Positions 24,944-32,386 of a DNA stretch of 42,426 nucleotides are shown here, piece after piece. The translations under genes and the position numbers were made by a program. This stretch comes from Pseudomonadota bacterium (lineage in GTDB: Bacteria > Myxococcota_A > Polyangia > Polyangiales > Polyangiaceae): contig JAEWOQ010000411.1 in the NCBI GenBank assembly GCA_023460875.1, positions 1 through 42,426 on the forward strand, in the 5' to 3' direction. A model generated the notes under the pieces. It saw only the letters and a program-made list of their open reading frames with translations, was not told the DNA's origin and searched no databases. Each line of letters starts with the position of its first letter. Position 1 is the stretch's first letter.

Positions 24944-25990
24944 ATGGCACGTCCTTCATCCACTCCACATCTCTCACACGCTCGCCTCCCCCTCCTTGGC
25001 TGCCTCCTCCTCGCTGTAGTTCCAGCGGGGTGTTCCAAGCAGGAAGAGCCCCGCCCGCCCGCCGCGGCTTCACCGTCGCCGGAACGGCCCCAGGAACGGC
25101 CACGGGAACAGGCCACAGGGCAGGACCAGGACGCGCCCCCTCCGGTGGAGACGCCCACGGCCCCGCTGTCCGCCGCGACCCGGATCCTTGCGGACGTGGG
25201 CTTCCGCACTCCCGAGAGCGTGCAGCACGATCGAGATCAGGACGTCTACTTCGTCAGCAACGTCGGCGGCGATCCCTTCGAGAAGGACAACGACGGCTTC
25301 ATCGCCCGCGTGACGCCCGCTGGCGACGTCAACCCGAACTTCATCGTGGGGGGTCAAAAGAAGGTCACGCTGCACGCCCCCAAGGGCATGGCGACGGTCC
25401 ACGACACCCTCATCGTCGCGGATCTCGACGTGCTGCGCCTGTTCGATCGGCGCACTGGAGCGCCGCGAGGGCAGCTGAAGGTCGAAGGGGCCACGTTCCT
25501 GAACGACGTGGCCCTCGGCACCGATCAGAAGACCATCTATGTCTCCGACAGCGGCTGGAAGCCGGGGTTCGAGCCCTCGGGCACGGACGCCGTGTACCGG
25601 GTCGTCGACGGCAAGGTGTCGAAGCTGGCAGGCGGCCGTGAGCTGGGTCACCCCAACGGGCTCTGGCCCGACCGGGGCGGCACCTGGGTCGTCACCTTCG
25701 GCACGGGCGAGCTCTATTTTCTCGGGAACGACGGCAAGCGCAGCCGCGTCCAGAAGCTGGACGCGGGGAAGCTCGACGGGATCGTGAAGAGCCGCGACGG
25801 CTCACTCCTGGTAGCCAGCTGGGAGGCCTCGGCGATCCTCGCAGGACGACCGGGTGAACCGTTCACGCCCCTGCTGAGCGGGGTCGAGTCCCCCGCGGAC
25901 ATCGGCTACGACCGCAAGCGGCACCGGCTCCTCGTCCCCTCTTTCACCAAGGACATCTTGGTGATCCACGACTTGGACGAAGACGAGTGA
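24944..25990 (+). CDS. Beta-propeller lipoprotein (SMP-30/NHL-like)
   Basis: 348 residues. The ATG at 24944 opens a lipoprotein signal ending VPAGC (C30), so the longer upstream reading frame was discarded. After a Pro/Glu/Gln-rich linker to about residue 80, the rest has propeller-blade repeats: ILADVGFRTPESVQHD, VYFVSNVGGDPFEKDNDGFI, DTLIVADLDVLRLFDR, GATFLNDVALGTDQKTIYVS, LGHPNGLWPDRGG, KLDGIVKSRDGSLLVASW, SPADIGYDRKRHRLLVPSF. These match the SMP-30/gluconolactonase and NHL superfamily; a metal-dependent lactonase or a ligand-binding role are both possible. The stop overlaps the start of the next lipoprotein gene (GTGA), so the products probably act together. I infer a periplasm-facing location. 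Confidence 0.82.
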   Translation: MARPSSTPHLSHARLPLLGCLLLAVVPAGCSKQEEPRPPAAASPSPERPQERPREQATGQDQDAPPPVETPTAPLSAATRILADVGFRTPESVQHDRDQDVYFVSNVGGDPFEKDNDGFIARVTPAGDVNPNFIVGGQKKVTLHAPKGMATVHDTLIVADLDVLRLFDRRTGAPRGQLKVEGATFLNDVALGTDQKTIYVSDSGWKPGFEPSGTDAVYRVVDGKVSKLAGGRELGHPNGLWPDRGGTWVVTFGTGELYFLGNDGKRSRVQKLDAGKLDGIVKSRDGSLLVASWEASAILAGRPGEPFTPLLSGVESPADIGYDRKRHRLLVPSFTKDILVIHDLDEDE

Positions 25991-26514
25991 GCCCGCGAAA
26001 CCTCTGGAAGGTGCTCGCCCTCTGCGCCGGCCTCGGGCTGACCGGGGCGTGTCAACGGAGCGACGAAGGCGACGCCCCAGCCGCGAGGTTAGCGCCAGTG
26101 CCCCGAGATCAGGTGGCCGGACACGAGCCCCCGGAGCCGCGGCAGGTGCAGCGCATCACCGCCGAAGGGCAGCTCGGACCGGGGCGCGGGACCCTGATCA
26201 TCGACCTCCGCCCCCCGAAGGACGGAACGCTGACGGAAGGTGCGCCCCTGCGCGTGAGCGCGCGAGGCCGGGACCTCACCTTTCCGGAGTCCATTCGGAC
26301 GCAGCTGGATCCCGATCAGCTGCCCGTCCGCCTCCCTGTCGTGGTGAGCGATGGCGCGGCGGACCCAGCCGAGGTCGACCTCACCTATTATTGGTGCAGC
26401 CAGGGGGACTCCGGCTCCTGCCACCCGGTGCGGGTGCGTCTCCTGGTGCAGCTCGATCTCAGCGGCGCGGGGGACGGAGGCGAAGCCCACTTCGCCCACC
26501 GCCCCGAGAGCTGA
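25987..26514 (+). CDS. Small lipoprotein with DsbD-alpha/NHLRC2-C-terminal-like domain
   Basis: 175 residues, GTG start at 25987 overlapping the previous TGA by 4 bases. The signal sequence ends at LTGAC (C22). The mature part is a beta-rich domain: GRGTLIIDLRPPKDGTL, TEGAPLRVSARG, LPVRLPVVV, then VDLTYYWCSQGDSGSC with a C-x7-C pair and a final strand VRVRLLVQLDL. This layout resembles the C-terminal domain of thioredoxin-NHL proteins such as NHLRC2 and the N-terminal domain of DsbD, where the cysteines may be redox-active. Since the upstream gene is a propeller, the two genes look like NHLRC2 split into separate lipoproteins without the thioredoxin part. The family link is from pattern recognition only. 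Confidence 0.7.
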   Translation: MSPRNLWKVLALCAGLGLTGACQRSDEGDAPAARLAPVPRDQVAGHEPPEPRQVQRITAEGQLGPGRGTLIIDLRPPKDGTLTEGAPLRVSARGRDLTFPESIRTQLDPDQLPVRLPVVVSDGAADPAEVDLTYYWCSQGDSGSCHPVRVRLLVQLDLSGAGDGGEAHFAHRPES

Positions 26515-26557
26515 TTCCCTTGCTGACCTCGCCGCCGAGCACCGCTAGCCTTCCGTC

Positions 26558-28234
26558 ATGATCGAGCTCCCCAACGGACGCATGAGCGGCGCGACCCTGC
26601 GCGCAGTCCTCACGGCGATGCGCCATACCCCCGCGAAGCACCTCATCGCCAAGGTGTTTCGAGCGCAGCTCGGCATCGACGCCCTGTCGGCGTTCCCGGC
26701 GGAGATGTGCGCTCCCCTCCCCCAGAGCTTCTGGCCGCTCCAGGCCCGCCCCGACCACGGACGCCCCTCTCGGGACCTCCCCGTGCCGCGCAACGAAGAG
26801 GCGGTCGGCACACGTCGGCTGATGGAGGCTTACGCGTCGGGACGCACGACCCCGACGCAGCTCACGCAGCTCGTCATCGAGACGATCGGTCAGCTCGATG
26901 AGCGGAACCCGAGCGCCAACCCGTTCTACGCGCTCCGCGAAGCGGAGACCCTCGAGGACGCCCGCGCCAGCGAGCTGCGGCACAAATCGGGGCGCAGCCT
27001 CGGCCCTCTCGATGGAGTGATCGTCCCCATCAAAGAGGAGGTCGACGTGATGGGCCTGCCGACGAAGCTCGGCACCCGTTGGCTCCCGGCGCGTCCCGCG
27101 CAGCGCGATTCGTTGGCCGTCGCGCGCCTACGCGCCGCTGGCGCCCTGATCTTGGGCAACACGGTGATGACCGAGTACGGCATGTCACCCCTCGGGACGA
27201 ACCCGTTCCGGGCCATGCCGCGCAACGTCTTCGACTCGGGGCGCCTCGCCGGGGGGAGCTCGACGGGCTCCGCCGTGGCGGTCGCGCTGGGGCTCGCGCC
27301 CGTGGCCCTCGGCGCCGATGGGGGTGGGTCCATCCGTATCCCGGCCGCCTACAGCGGCTTGTTCGGGCTCAAGCCCACCTATGGTCGTATCCCGCTGATC
27401 GGGCACGGCGCTCTGGCGGGCAGCAGCGTGGTCCACCTGGGGCCGATCGCGTCGAGCGCGGGAGATCTCGCGGTCTTCCTCGAGGCCACCGCCGGCCCCG
27501 ATCCCTCGGATCCCACGTCCTACGCCCAGCCGCCCCTGGCTCCTGGCGAGCTCACCAGCGCCCTCGGACGGGGTGTCGCTGGTCTCCGCATCGGCGTCGA
27601 CGAGGAGCAGTGGGACCGGACGCCCGCGGCGCTGACCCGCCCCGCTCGCGACGCGCTGGAGGCCCTGCGCCGCGACGGCGCCGAGCTCGTCCCCGTGCGC
27701 TCTCGCCTGGCGATGCACGCCGCAGCGATCGGCTATCTGACCATCGGCCTGGAGGCGTTCGCAGCGCTGCGGGAAGAGCGCAGCCACATCGACGACCTCA
27801 CCCTCGACCTGCAGCTCACCCTCTTGGGCTTGGAGACGTTCCGGCCCGACGACTACGTGATCGCTCAGAGGCTGCGGGGCGAACTCCGCCGGGAGATCGC
27901 CGCGCTGCTGGCCGATGTGGACGTCCTGGCCCTCCCCAGCACCGGCAACCTCCCGCCGCCGATCAGCGACGCGGAGGCTCGCTCCGGCTTCGTCGACCCG
28001 GTGGCCCTCGACGAGATCAGCCGTTACGCCTACGTCGGCAACCTGACGGGCATCCCCGCAGGCACCGCCCCCGTCGGCTTCGTCGACGGGCTCCCCGTAG
28101 GGCTACAAATCCTCGGCGACGCCTGGGACGAGGCTTGCGTCCTGCAGGTGCTCGCGCACCTCGAGCGCGTCGGCGCCGCCAGCGTCCGTCGTCCCCCTGG
28201 ATACGTCGACCTCGTGGGCAGGGCGGGCGGCTGA
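26558..28234 (+). CDS. Amidase signature family hydrolase
   Basis: 558 residues. The Ser-cisSer-Lys triad is visible: Lys159 (PIKEEVD), Ser234 (AGGSSTGSA) and Ser258 (GGGSIRIPAA), the last being the nucleophile. Family members hydrolyse amides, including fatty-acid amides, aryl amides and the Gln donor in GatA. The GGSST variant, the approximately 100-residue N-terminal extension and the absence of gatB/gatC nearby argue against GatA. Substrate unknown. There is no signal peptide, so the enzyme is probably cytoplasmic. It lies 43 bp after the two lipoprotein genes and could share their transcript. It converges on the PHA-system gene, with 34 bp between the stops. Confidence 0.9.
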   Translation: MIELPNGRMSGATLRAVLTAMRHTPAKHLIAKVFRAQLGIDALSAFPAEMCAPLPQSFWPLQARPDHGRPSRDLPVPRNEEAVGTRRLMEAYASGRTTPTQLTQLVIETIGQLDERNPSANPFYALREAETLEDARASELRHKSGRSLGPLDGVIVPIKEEVDVMGLPTKLGTRWLPARPAQRDSLAVARLRAAGALILGNTVMTEYGMSPLGTNPFRAMPRNVFDSGRLAGGSSTGSAVAVALGLAPVALGADGGGSIRIPAAYSGLFGLKPTYGRIPLIGHGALAGSSVVHLGPIASSAGDLAVFLEATAGPDPSDPTSYAQPPLAPGELTSALGRGVAGLRIGVDEEQWDRTPAALTRPARDALEALRRDGAELVPVRSRLAMHAAAIGYLTIGLEAFAALREERSHIDDLTLDLQLTLLGLETFRPDDYVIAQRLRGELRREIAALLADVDVLALPSTGNLPPPISDAEARSGFVDPVALDEISRYAYVGNLTGIPAGTAPVGFVDGLPVGLQILGDAWDEACVLQVLAHLERVGAASVRRPPGYVDLVGRAGG

Positions 28235-28268
28235 GCTCCAGCGAGCACCGCTGCGCCGGGGCGGAGGC

Positions 28269-28580
28269 TCAGAGCTCGCCCGCTTCGGCCTTGCCGATCC
28301 ACTTCCGGATCTCGCCTTCGATCACCGAGAGGGCCTTGCCCTGAAAGGGCTTGAGCATGAAGGGCACCGCCAGATCCATCTCGAAGGCGTCGTCCTTCAC
28401 CTCGACGCCCCCGGACAGGCTCATCCCCTTCACGTTGAAGGAAATTTCGGCCTTGTCCTCGGTCACCCAGCGGGAGCTCGGCTTGTAGTCGGAGAAGCGC
28501 TCGCCGTAGCTCTTGAACGCCGCGTCCGCGACCTTGCGTGCCTTCTCACGTCCGAGGGAATGGGGAACCGTGTGCTTCAT
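28269..28580 (-). CDS. Polyhydroxyalkanoic-acid-system family protein
   Basis: 103 residues. The N-terminal MKHTVPHSLGREKARKVADA, the central strands WVTEDKAEISFNVKGMSLSG and the closing FMLKPFQGKALSVIEGEI match the small family annotated as PHA-system protein, found near polyester-granule genes in some proteobacteria. The biochemical role is not established. AGGA lies 9 bases before the ATG. No PHA synthase or phasin gene is in this window, so linkage to storage granules here rests on the family name alone. It follows the EEP-family gene by 78 bp in the same direction. Confidence 0.8.
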   Translation of the reverse strand: MKHTVPHSLGREKARKVADAAFKSYGERFSDYKPSSRWVTEDKAEISFNVKGMSLSGGVEVKDDAFEMDLAVPFMLKPFQGKALSVIEGEIRKWIGKAEAGEL

Positions 28581-28658
28581 CGTGATCTGTCCTGTCTGCT
28601 CGTGTGAAACTGCGTGGATCTGTAGCGGACGGCGACGAGGATGGAAAGCCGAGCGTCG

Positions 28659-29618
28659 TCAATTCCGTACCTCACGGGAGGAGACGGCCAAGTCCACCAC
28701 CAACCCGTAGTGGTCGGACGGCCAAGTTCGCTCGATCTTGCCTCCGCCGCCCTCCACCTCGCGCGCCCGCGCTTCCATGAACGCACGACGCGCCGCGAGC
28801 GGCTCGCCCCGGAGGCGCGCGTCCGGCCCGCGAACGAATACATAGTCGATGCGCCGGGGCGGCTCGTTGGACCGCGCAGCGAAGCCGTTCGCTCGCTCGA
28901 AGGTGTGCCCCGCGCCGCCGTCGCCGGCCCAGATCCACGCGTCCGCGAAGTGCACGCTCTTGCCCTCCAGGGTGTGCAGGCCCCGCAGATAGCGGATCTC
29001 GTCGGCGTCCGGCTCCGCGTTGAAATCGCCCAGGAGCACGGGGGGCAGCACGTCGTCCGCCAGCGCCTCCGTCGAAGGATGCAGCGCCTCGATGTGCTCG
29101 ACGATGGCCTGCACTTGGCGCAGCCGCACCGCGCCGTGGTGCCACTTCCAGTTGAGGTGGGTCACGAAGGTGGGCAGCCGTCCCTCCGGCGTGTCGAGGA
29201 GGGCATACAATAGGCTGCGCGTCTCCCCGCTCTCCTCGCCAGGCAACGCGTAGCCGCGCACGTCGAGGAGGGGAAAGCGGGTCATCAGCCCGTTCCCCAT
29301 CACCAGCCCGCCCCCGTAGGACTTCGCCGCGACGAAGGCGAGCGCCTGGGGCTCGCCGCCGGCGCTCTGGAGCGCGTCTGCGAGCTCCGTGAGCTGGTCG
29401 TCCTGAGCGGTCCAAGACCAGGTAGGGCCCGGCTCAGCGGAGGAGGCGGCTCCAGGCAGGCTCCCCGGATCCCCGTCGGGGACGAGACGCAGCAGCTCCT
29501 GGAACCCCACCAGGTCCGGCGCGTGCTCCCCGAGCTCATCGCAGATCAGCCCGCGGCGCTCCGACCAGGGGCCGCTCTTGTTCCACAGGTTCAGGGTCAC
29601 CAGGCGCAGGGTCTTCAC
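28659..29618 (-). CDS. Endonuclease/exonuclease/phosphatase (EEP) superfamily protein
   Basis: 319 residues from a GTG at 29618, placed directly before the first core strand LRLVTLNLWN. The catalytic pattern of the DNase I-like fold is complete: Asn in TLNLWN, Glu in FQELL, the metal and base residues in LLGDFNAEPD, Asp in RIDYVFVRG, and the terminal PSDHYGLVVDL. Members hydrolyse phosphodiesters in DNA, sphingomyelin or inositol phosphates; nothing here fixes the substrate. There is no signal peptide. It diverges from the ROK kinase across 181 bp containing four 11-13-bp repeats, which may control one or both genes. Confidence 0.9.
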   Translation of the reverse strand: MKTLRLVTLNLWNKSGPWSERRGLICDELGEHAPDLVGFQELLRLVPDGDPGSLPGAASSAEPGPTWSWTAQDDQLTELADALQSAGGEPQALAFVAAKSYGGGLVMGNGLMTRFPLLDVRGYALPGEESGETRSLLYALLDTPEGRLPTFVTHLNWKWHHGAVRLRQVQAIVEHIEALHPSTEALADDVLPPVLLGDFNAEPDADEIRYLRGLHTLEGKSVHFADAWIWAGDGGAGHTFERANGFAARSNEPPRRIDYVFVRGPDARLRGEPLAARRAFMEARAREVEGGGGKIERTWPSDHYGLVVDLAVSSREVRN

Positions 29619-29653
29619 CCCCCAGGAATACCCGACGCGCGGCGCGGCTCAAG

Positions 29654-29726
29654 GACCCTGCGCGACCCAACACGACGACCCTGCGCGACGACCCACCACG
29701 GCGACCCTGCGCGACGACCCTGCGCG
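29654..29726. repeat. Four direct repeats of GACCCTGCGCG in a divergent promoter region
   Basis: GACCCTGCGCGAC is found at 29654-29666, 29677-29689 and 29703-29715. A fourth copy, GACCCTGCGCG, follows at 29716-29726. Spacings are 23, 26 and 13 bp. They lie between the EEP gene (minus) and the ROK kinase gene (plus), just upstream of the latter's possible promoter. They could be regulator sites or a local tandem duplication. Confidence 0.75.
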
Positions 29727-29761
29727 CCCGCGGGCGCTTTCGATGACGCCGCGGACCCCGC

Positions 29762-29790
29762 TTGACAGCGTGCGCGAGGCGAGCGTTAGT
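29762..29790 (+). promoter_or_regulatory. Possible promoter of the ROK kinase gene
   Basis: A perfect TTGACA -35 box, a 17-base spacer and a poor -10 (GTTAGT). Transcription would start close to the ATG at 29800, giving almost no leader. The weak -10 suggests activator dependence or a chance match. Confidence 0.4.
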
Positions 29791-29799
29791 TGGCCCGCC

Positions 29800-30678
29800 A
29801 TGATTGGAGTCGACTTCGGGGGCACGGGTATCAAGGCGGGCATCGTCGAGAATGGCCGCGTCGTTCGCTCTGCTTCCACGCCAACACCCCGAGGAGCCCC
29901 GCCCGAGGCCGTCCTCGACGCGATCGCGCGGACCGTGCTCGAGCTCGATCCAGCGCCGCGCAGCGTCGGCGTCGCCATCCCGGGGGAGGTCGATCCCACC
30001 GGCCGCTGTTGGGGGCTCCCGAACGTCCCCGGCTTCAAGGGGGTCCAGCTCGGCAAGGGGCTCAGCGATCGCCTGCGCTGCCCGGTGGCCGTCGAGAACG
30101 ACGCCACGACGGCGGCGCTCGGGGAGTATCTCTACGGCCACGGCACCCGCTATCCGTCTTTCCTCATGATCACCCTCGGCACCGGCATCGGCGGTGGGCT
30201 GGTGATCGGCGGGCAGCTGTACCCGGGCTCCAACGGCTTCGCGGGCGAGATCGGGCACATCAACATCGATCCCCGGCTCGAGGCGCCCCAATGCGGCTGC
30301 GGCAAGGCCGGCTGCCTGGAGACCTACGCCGGCACCGCTGCCCTGCTGCGCAAGTACGCCGAGCTCGGCAGGCGCGCCTCGGAGATCCGCGAGATCGCCG
30401 ACGCGGCTCGGAGCGGGGAACCCGCGGGCACGCAGACGTTCGAGATGATGGGCGAGGCCCTCGGCCGTGGCCTGGCGACCATCCAGAACGTCCTCGACCT
30501 CAACGCGCTCATCTTCTCCGGCGGGATCTCGTCGTCCTTCGATCTCATCGAGCCCTCCCTGCGCCAGGCCCTGCGTCGGCACAGCTTCGCCGAGCCGCCC
30601 GCGGAGGTGCCGCTGGTCGTCAGCGAGCTGGGGCCCTCCGCAGGCGTCGTGGGCGCCGCGCACCTGACGGAGATCTAA
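29800..30678 (+). CDS. ROK-family sugar kinase (glucokinase-like)
   Basis: 292 residues. The ATG at 29800 immediately precedes the ATP-binding strand IGVDFGGTGIKAGIV; the longer upstream frame is repeat-derived and was discarded. The catalytic base is Asp101 in VENDATTAAL. GEIGHI (Glu150, His153) and the zinc cluster CGCGKAGCLE (C165, C167, C172 with His153) are the ROK signature. No N-terminal helix-turn-helix is present, so this is a kinase and not a ROK repressor. Length and motifs fit ROK glucokinases, but fructo-, manno- or N-acetylhexosamine kinases share them. It would trap free sugar as hexose-6-phosphate in the cytoplasm. It converges on the ferredoxin gene. Confidence 0.92.
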   Translation: MIGVDFGGTGIKAGIVENGRVVRSASTPTPRGAPPEAVLDAIARTVLELDPAPRSVGVAIPGEVDPTGRCWGLPNVPGFKGVQLGKGLSDRLRCPVAVENDATTAALGEYLYGHGTRYPSFLMITLGTGIGGGLVIGGQLYPGSNGFAGEIGHINIDPRLEAPQCGCGKAGCLETYAGTAALLRKYAELGRRASEIREIADAARSGEPAGTQTFEMMGEALGRGLATIQNVLDLNALIFSGGISSSFDLIEPSLRQALRRHSFAEPPAEVPLVVSELGPSAGVVGAAHLTEI

Positions 30679-30724
30679 GAACCGCGGCTCGCGCCCGCCC
30701 CCCCGAGCCCTCGACTCCGAACCC

Positions 30725-31030
30725 TCAGGGCAGGCCGGGGCGGATGTGGATGTAGCCGTCCCCGGGGCGAACCCGCGCCTGACAGGCGAGGCGCCCGTTG
30801 CTCGGGCCTCCCAGGAGGTCGAGCAGCTCCTGCTCTTCCCCGTTCGGCTCCTCGAGGTACTCCCCGCCACAGACGACCTCGATGTGACAGGTCCCACAGG
30901 TCGCGGAGCGGCAGGAGAATGCCACAGGGGCCAACACTCGATCACAGACGTCGAGGAGATCCCCTCCCTCGGGGACCTCGACGAGCTTGTCGCCGCCGAG
31001 CCCGGCACCTTCGAACTCGATGGTGGGCAT
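30725..31030 (-). CDS. [2Fe-2S] plant-type ferredoxin
   Basis: 101 residues. Four cysteine ligands in the CX4CX2C...C arrangement: C40, C45, C48 (SCRSATCGTC) and C83 (LACQA). The beta-grasp fold is suggested by MPTIEFEG at the start and the closing strand GDGYIHIRP. It carries single electrons to oxygenases, hydroxylases or reductases in the cytoplasm. A Rieske oxygenase without a fused reductase lies 1.4 kb away on the same strand and is a possible but unproven partner. The short insert GGEYLEEPNGEEQELLDLL after the cluster is typical of bacterial ferredoxins of this class. Confidence 0.92.
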   Translation of the reverse strand: MPTIEFEGAGLGGDKLVEVPEGGDLLDVCDRVLAPVAFSCRSATCGTCHIEVVCGGEYLEEPNGEEQELLDLLGGPSNGRLACQARVRPGDGYIHIRPGLP

Positions 31031-31154
31031 GCAGGTCAGGCTTAGGTCGACTCGGCGCGCCCCGCAACGTCACCGCGCGAGCTCTGCCCGCACTCTGCCC
31101 GCACTCTACCCGCACCTAACCCCACCTTGCGCCGCACCGAATAGGACGCCGAAA

Positions 31155-31174
31155 CCCGCCCACGAGGAGGCGGG
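31155..31174 (-). terminator. Terminator of dtd
   Basis: On the minus strand CCCGCC, an 8-base loop, GGCGGG, then TTT. It begins 5 bases after the dtd stop. The 31031-31154 gap next to it contains an 11-bp CTCTGCCCGCA direct repeat with a third degenerate copy. Confidence 0.6.
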
Positions 31175-31179
31175 CGCGC

Positions 31180-31629
31180 TCAGAAGGTCCGCGCCGTATC
31201 GACGAGCACGGTCACTGGACCCGAGTTGACCAGCTCAACGTCCATGTGGGTGCGAAACCGCCCCGTCTCGACCCTGAGCCCGCGCTCCCGGCACGCCTCG
31301 CAAAACAGCTCGAAGAGCCGCTCCGCGCGCTCCGGCTCCATGGCCCCGCCAAAGCTCGGGCGCTTGCCCTTCCGCACGTCCCCGAACAACGTGAACTGCG
31401 ACACGGCGAGCAGCTCACCGCCGACGTCGAGGACCGAGAGGTTCATCTTGCCCCCCTCGTCCTCGAAGATCCGCAGCCCCGTCACCTTGTCGGCGAGCGC
31501 GCGAGCCGCCGCGTGCTCATCACCCCGCCCCACGCCGACGAGCACGCACAGGCCGCGATCGATGGCACCGACCACCTCGCCTGCCACCGTGACCTTGGCG
31601 CGGGTCACTCTCTGTACGACCGCTCGCAT
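31180..31629 (-). CDS. dtd: D-aminoacyl-tRNA deacylase
   Basis: 149 residues. Hydrolyses D-aminoacyl-tRNAs (and glycyl-tRNA-Ala), recycling mischarged tRNA in the cytoplasm. The start MRAVVQRV at 31629 has GAGGAG 6 bases upstream; an earlier in-frame ATG adds 12 non-family residues and was rejected. The two signature motifs are present: [20 protein letters not shown] in the middle and the cross-subunit Gly-cisPro motif [10 protein letters not shown] near the C-terminus. Length is typical. The DUF420 membrane protein gene ends 42 bp upstream on the same strand, so they may share a transcript without an obvious functional link. Confidence 0.96.
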   Translation of the reverse strand: MRAVVQRVTRAKVTVAGEVVGAIDRGLCVLVGVGRGDEHAAARALADKVTGLRIFEDEGGKMNLSVLDVGGELLAVSQFTLFGDVRKGKRPSFGGAMEPERAERLFELFCEACRERGLRVETGRFRTHMDVELVNSGPVTVLVDTARTF

Positions 31630-31671
31630 CGAAACTCCTCGGCGCCTCCGGCAGACCCCGCTCACCGCCGC

Positions 31672-32277
31672 TCAGAGGTGATAGAGCATCCAGTAGAGGG
31701 CCACGCCGGTGAACGAGACGTAGAGCCAGATGGGCAGCGTGATGCGCGCGATCTTGCGATGAGCGCTGATCCGTGACGTCCAGCCCCGATAGATGGTCAG
31801 GAGCGCCAGGGGCACGACCGCAGCGGCCAGAACGATGTGCGGGATGAGCAGCGCGAAGTAGACCGTCCGGATCCAGCCCACCCCCGTGAACGCCACCGAA
31901 CCGACGCGGGCGTGGTGCAGGAGGTACGTGAGCAGGAACATGCAGGACAGCCCGAAGGCTGCCAGCATCGCGCGGCGATGGGCCGCCACGTTCCCGCGGC
32001 GGATGAAGGCGAACCCGATGAGCAGGCAGATGGACGCCGAGCCATTGAGGCACGCGTTCAACGTCGCCAGCACGCTGGGTCCATCCGCCGTCCCCTGGCT
32101 GGGCAACAGGTAGATGACCACCGCGACCCCGAGAAAGACCACGCCGCTGAGGGCGAGGATCACCCAACGCGCCTGCGCCGACTCGCTGGGCTCGAGGGCG
32201 GCGCGCGCCGCGGACGTGGGCTCGGCGACGGCGCGAGGCTGCGAGAGCTCGGGAGCGGGAGAGCCGGATTTCGTCAT
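31672..32277 (-). CDS. DUF420 (CtaM-like) membrane protein
   Basis: 201 residues with a soluble Ser/Ala/Glu-rich N-terminus of about 36 residues and then five hydrophobic segments (about 37-58, 70-90, 105-120, 137-160, 180-198). Several membrane histidines fit the family: AHRRAML, LLHHARVG, IPHIVLAA, SAHRKIAR. DUF420 proteins include Bacillus CtaM, needed for maturation of a caa3-type cytochrome oxidase. A role in oxidase assembly here is inferred, since no oxidase genes are in the window. Upstream, 32318-32364 has a TGACGC-based repeat that could regulate it. Confidence 0.82.
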   Translation of the reverse strand: MTKSGSPAPELSQPRAVAEPTSAARAALEPSESAQARWVILALSGVVFLGVAVVIYLLPSQGTADGPSVLATLNACLNGSASICLLIGFAFIRRGNVAAHRRAMLAAFGLSCMFLLTYLLHHARVGSVAFTGVGWIRTVYFALLIPHIVLAAAVVPLALLTIYRGWTSRISAHRKIARITLPIWLYVSFTGVALYWMLYHL

Positions 32278-32317
32278 GGCACGCTGCGGCTCTAGCGCAC
32301 GGAGACACAGGTCGAAA

Positions 32318-32364
32318 GGTGACGCAGGAGTTTTGTGGCGTCAGCCCCCGAACGGTGACGCAGG
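32318..32364 (-). promoter_or_regulatory. TGACGC repeat cluster before the DUF420 gene
   Basis: GGTGACGCAGG occurs twice as a direct repeat (32318-32328 and 32354-32364). Between them lies the inverted half-site GCGTCA (32338-32343), making a TGACGC-N12-GCGTCA dyad. It sits 41-87 bp upstream of the DUF420 start, a position suited to an operator. No regulator is identified. Confidence 0.4.
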
Positions 32365-32386
32365 CCGCGCCACACCTCGAGCCGCG

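Noticed and set aside
27079..28344. Long plus-strand Arg-rich frame overlapping the amidase
   Set aside because: Shadow in another frame of a gene with an intact catalytic triad.
29619..29799. Upstream extension of the ROK kinase to 29578
   Set aside because: The added residues are encoded by the direct repeats and the ATG at 29800 directly precedes the ATP-binding motif.
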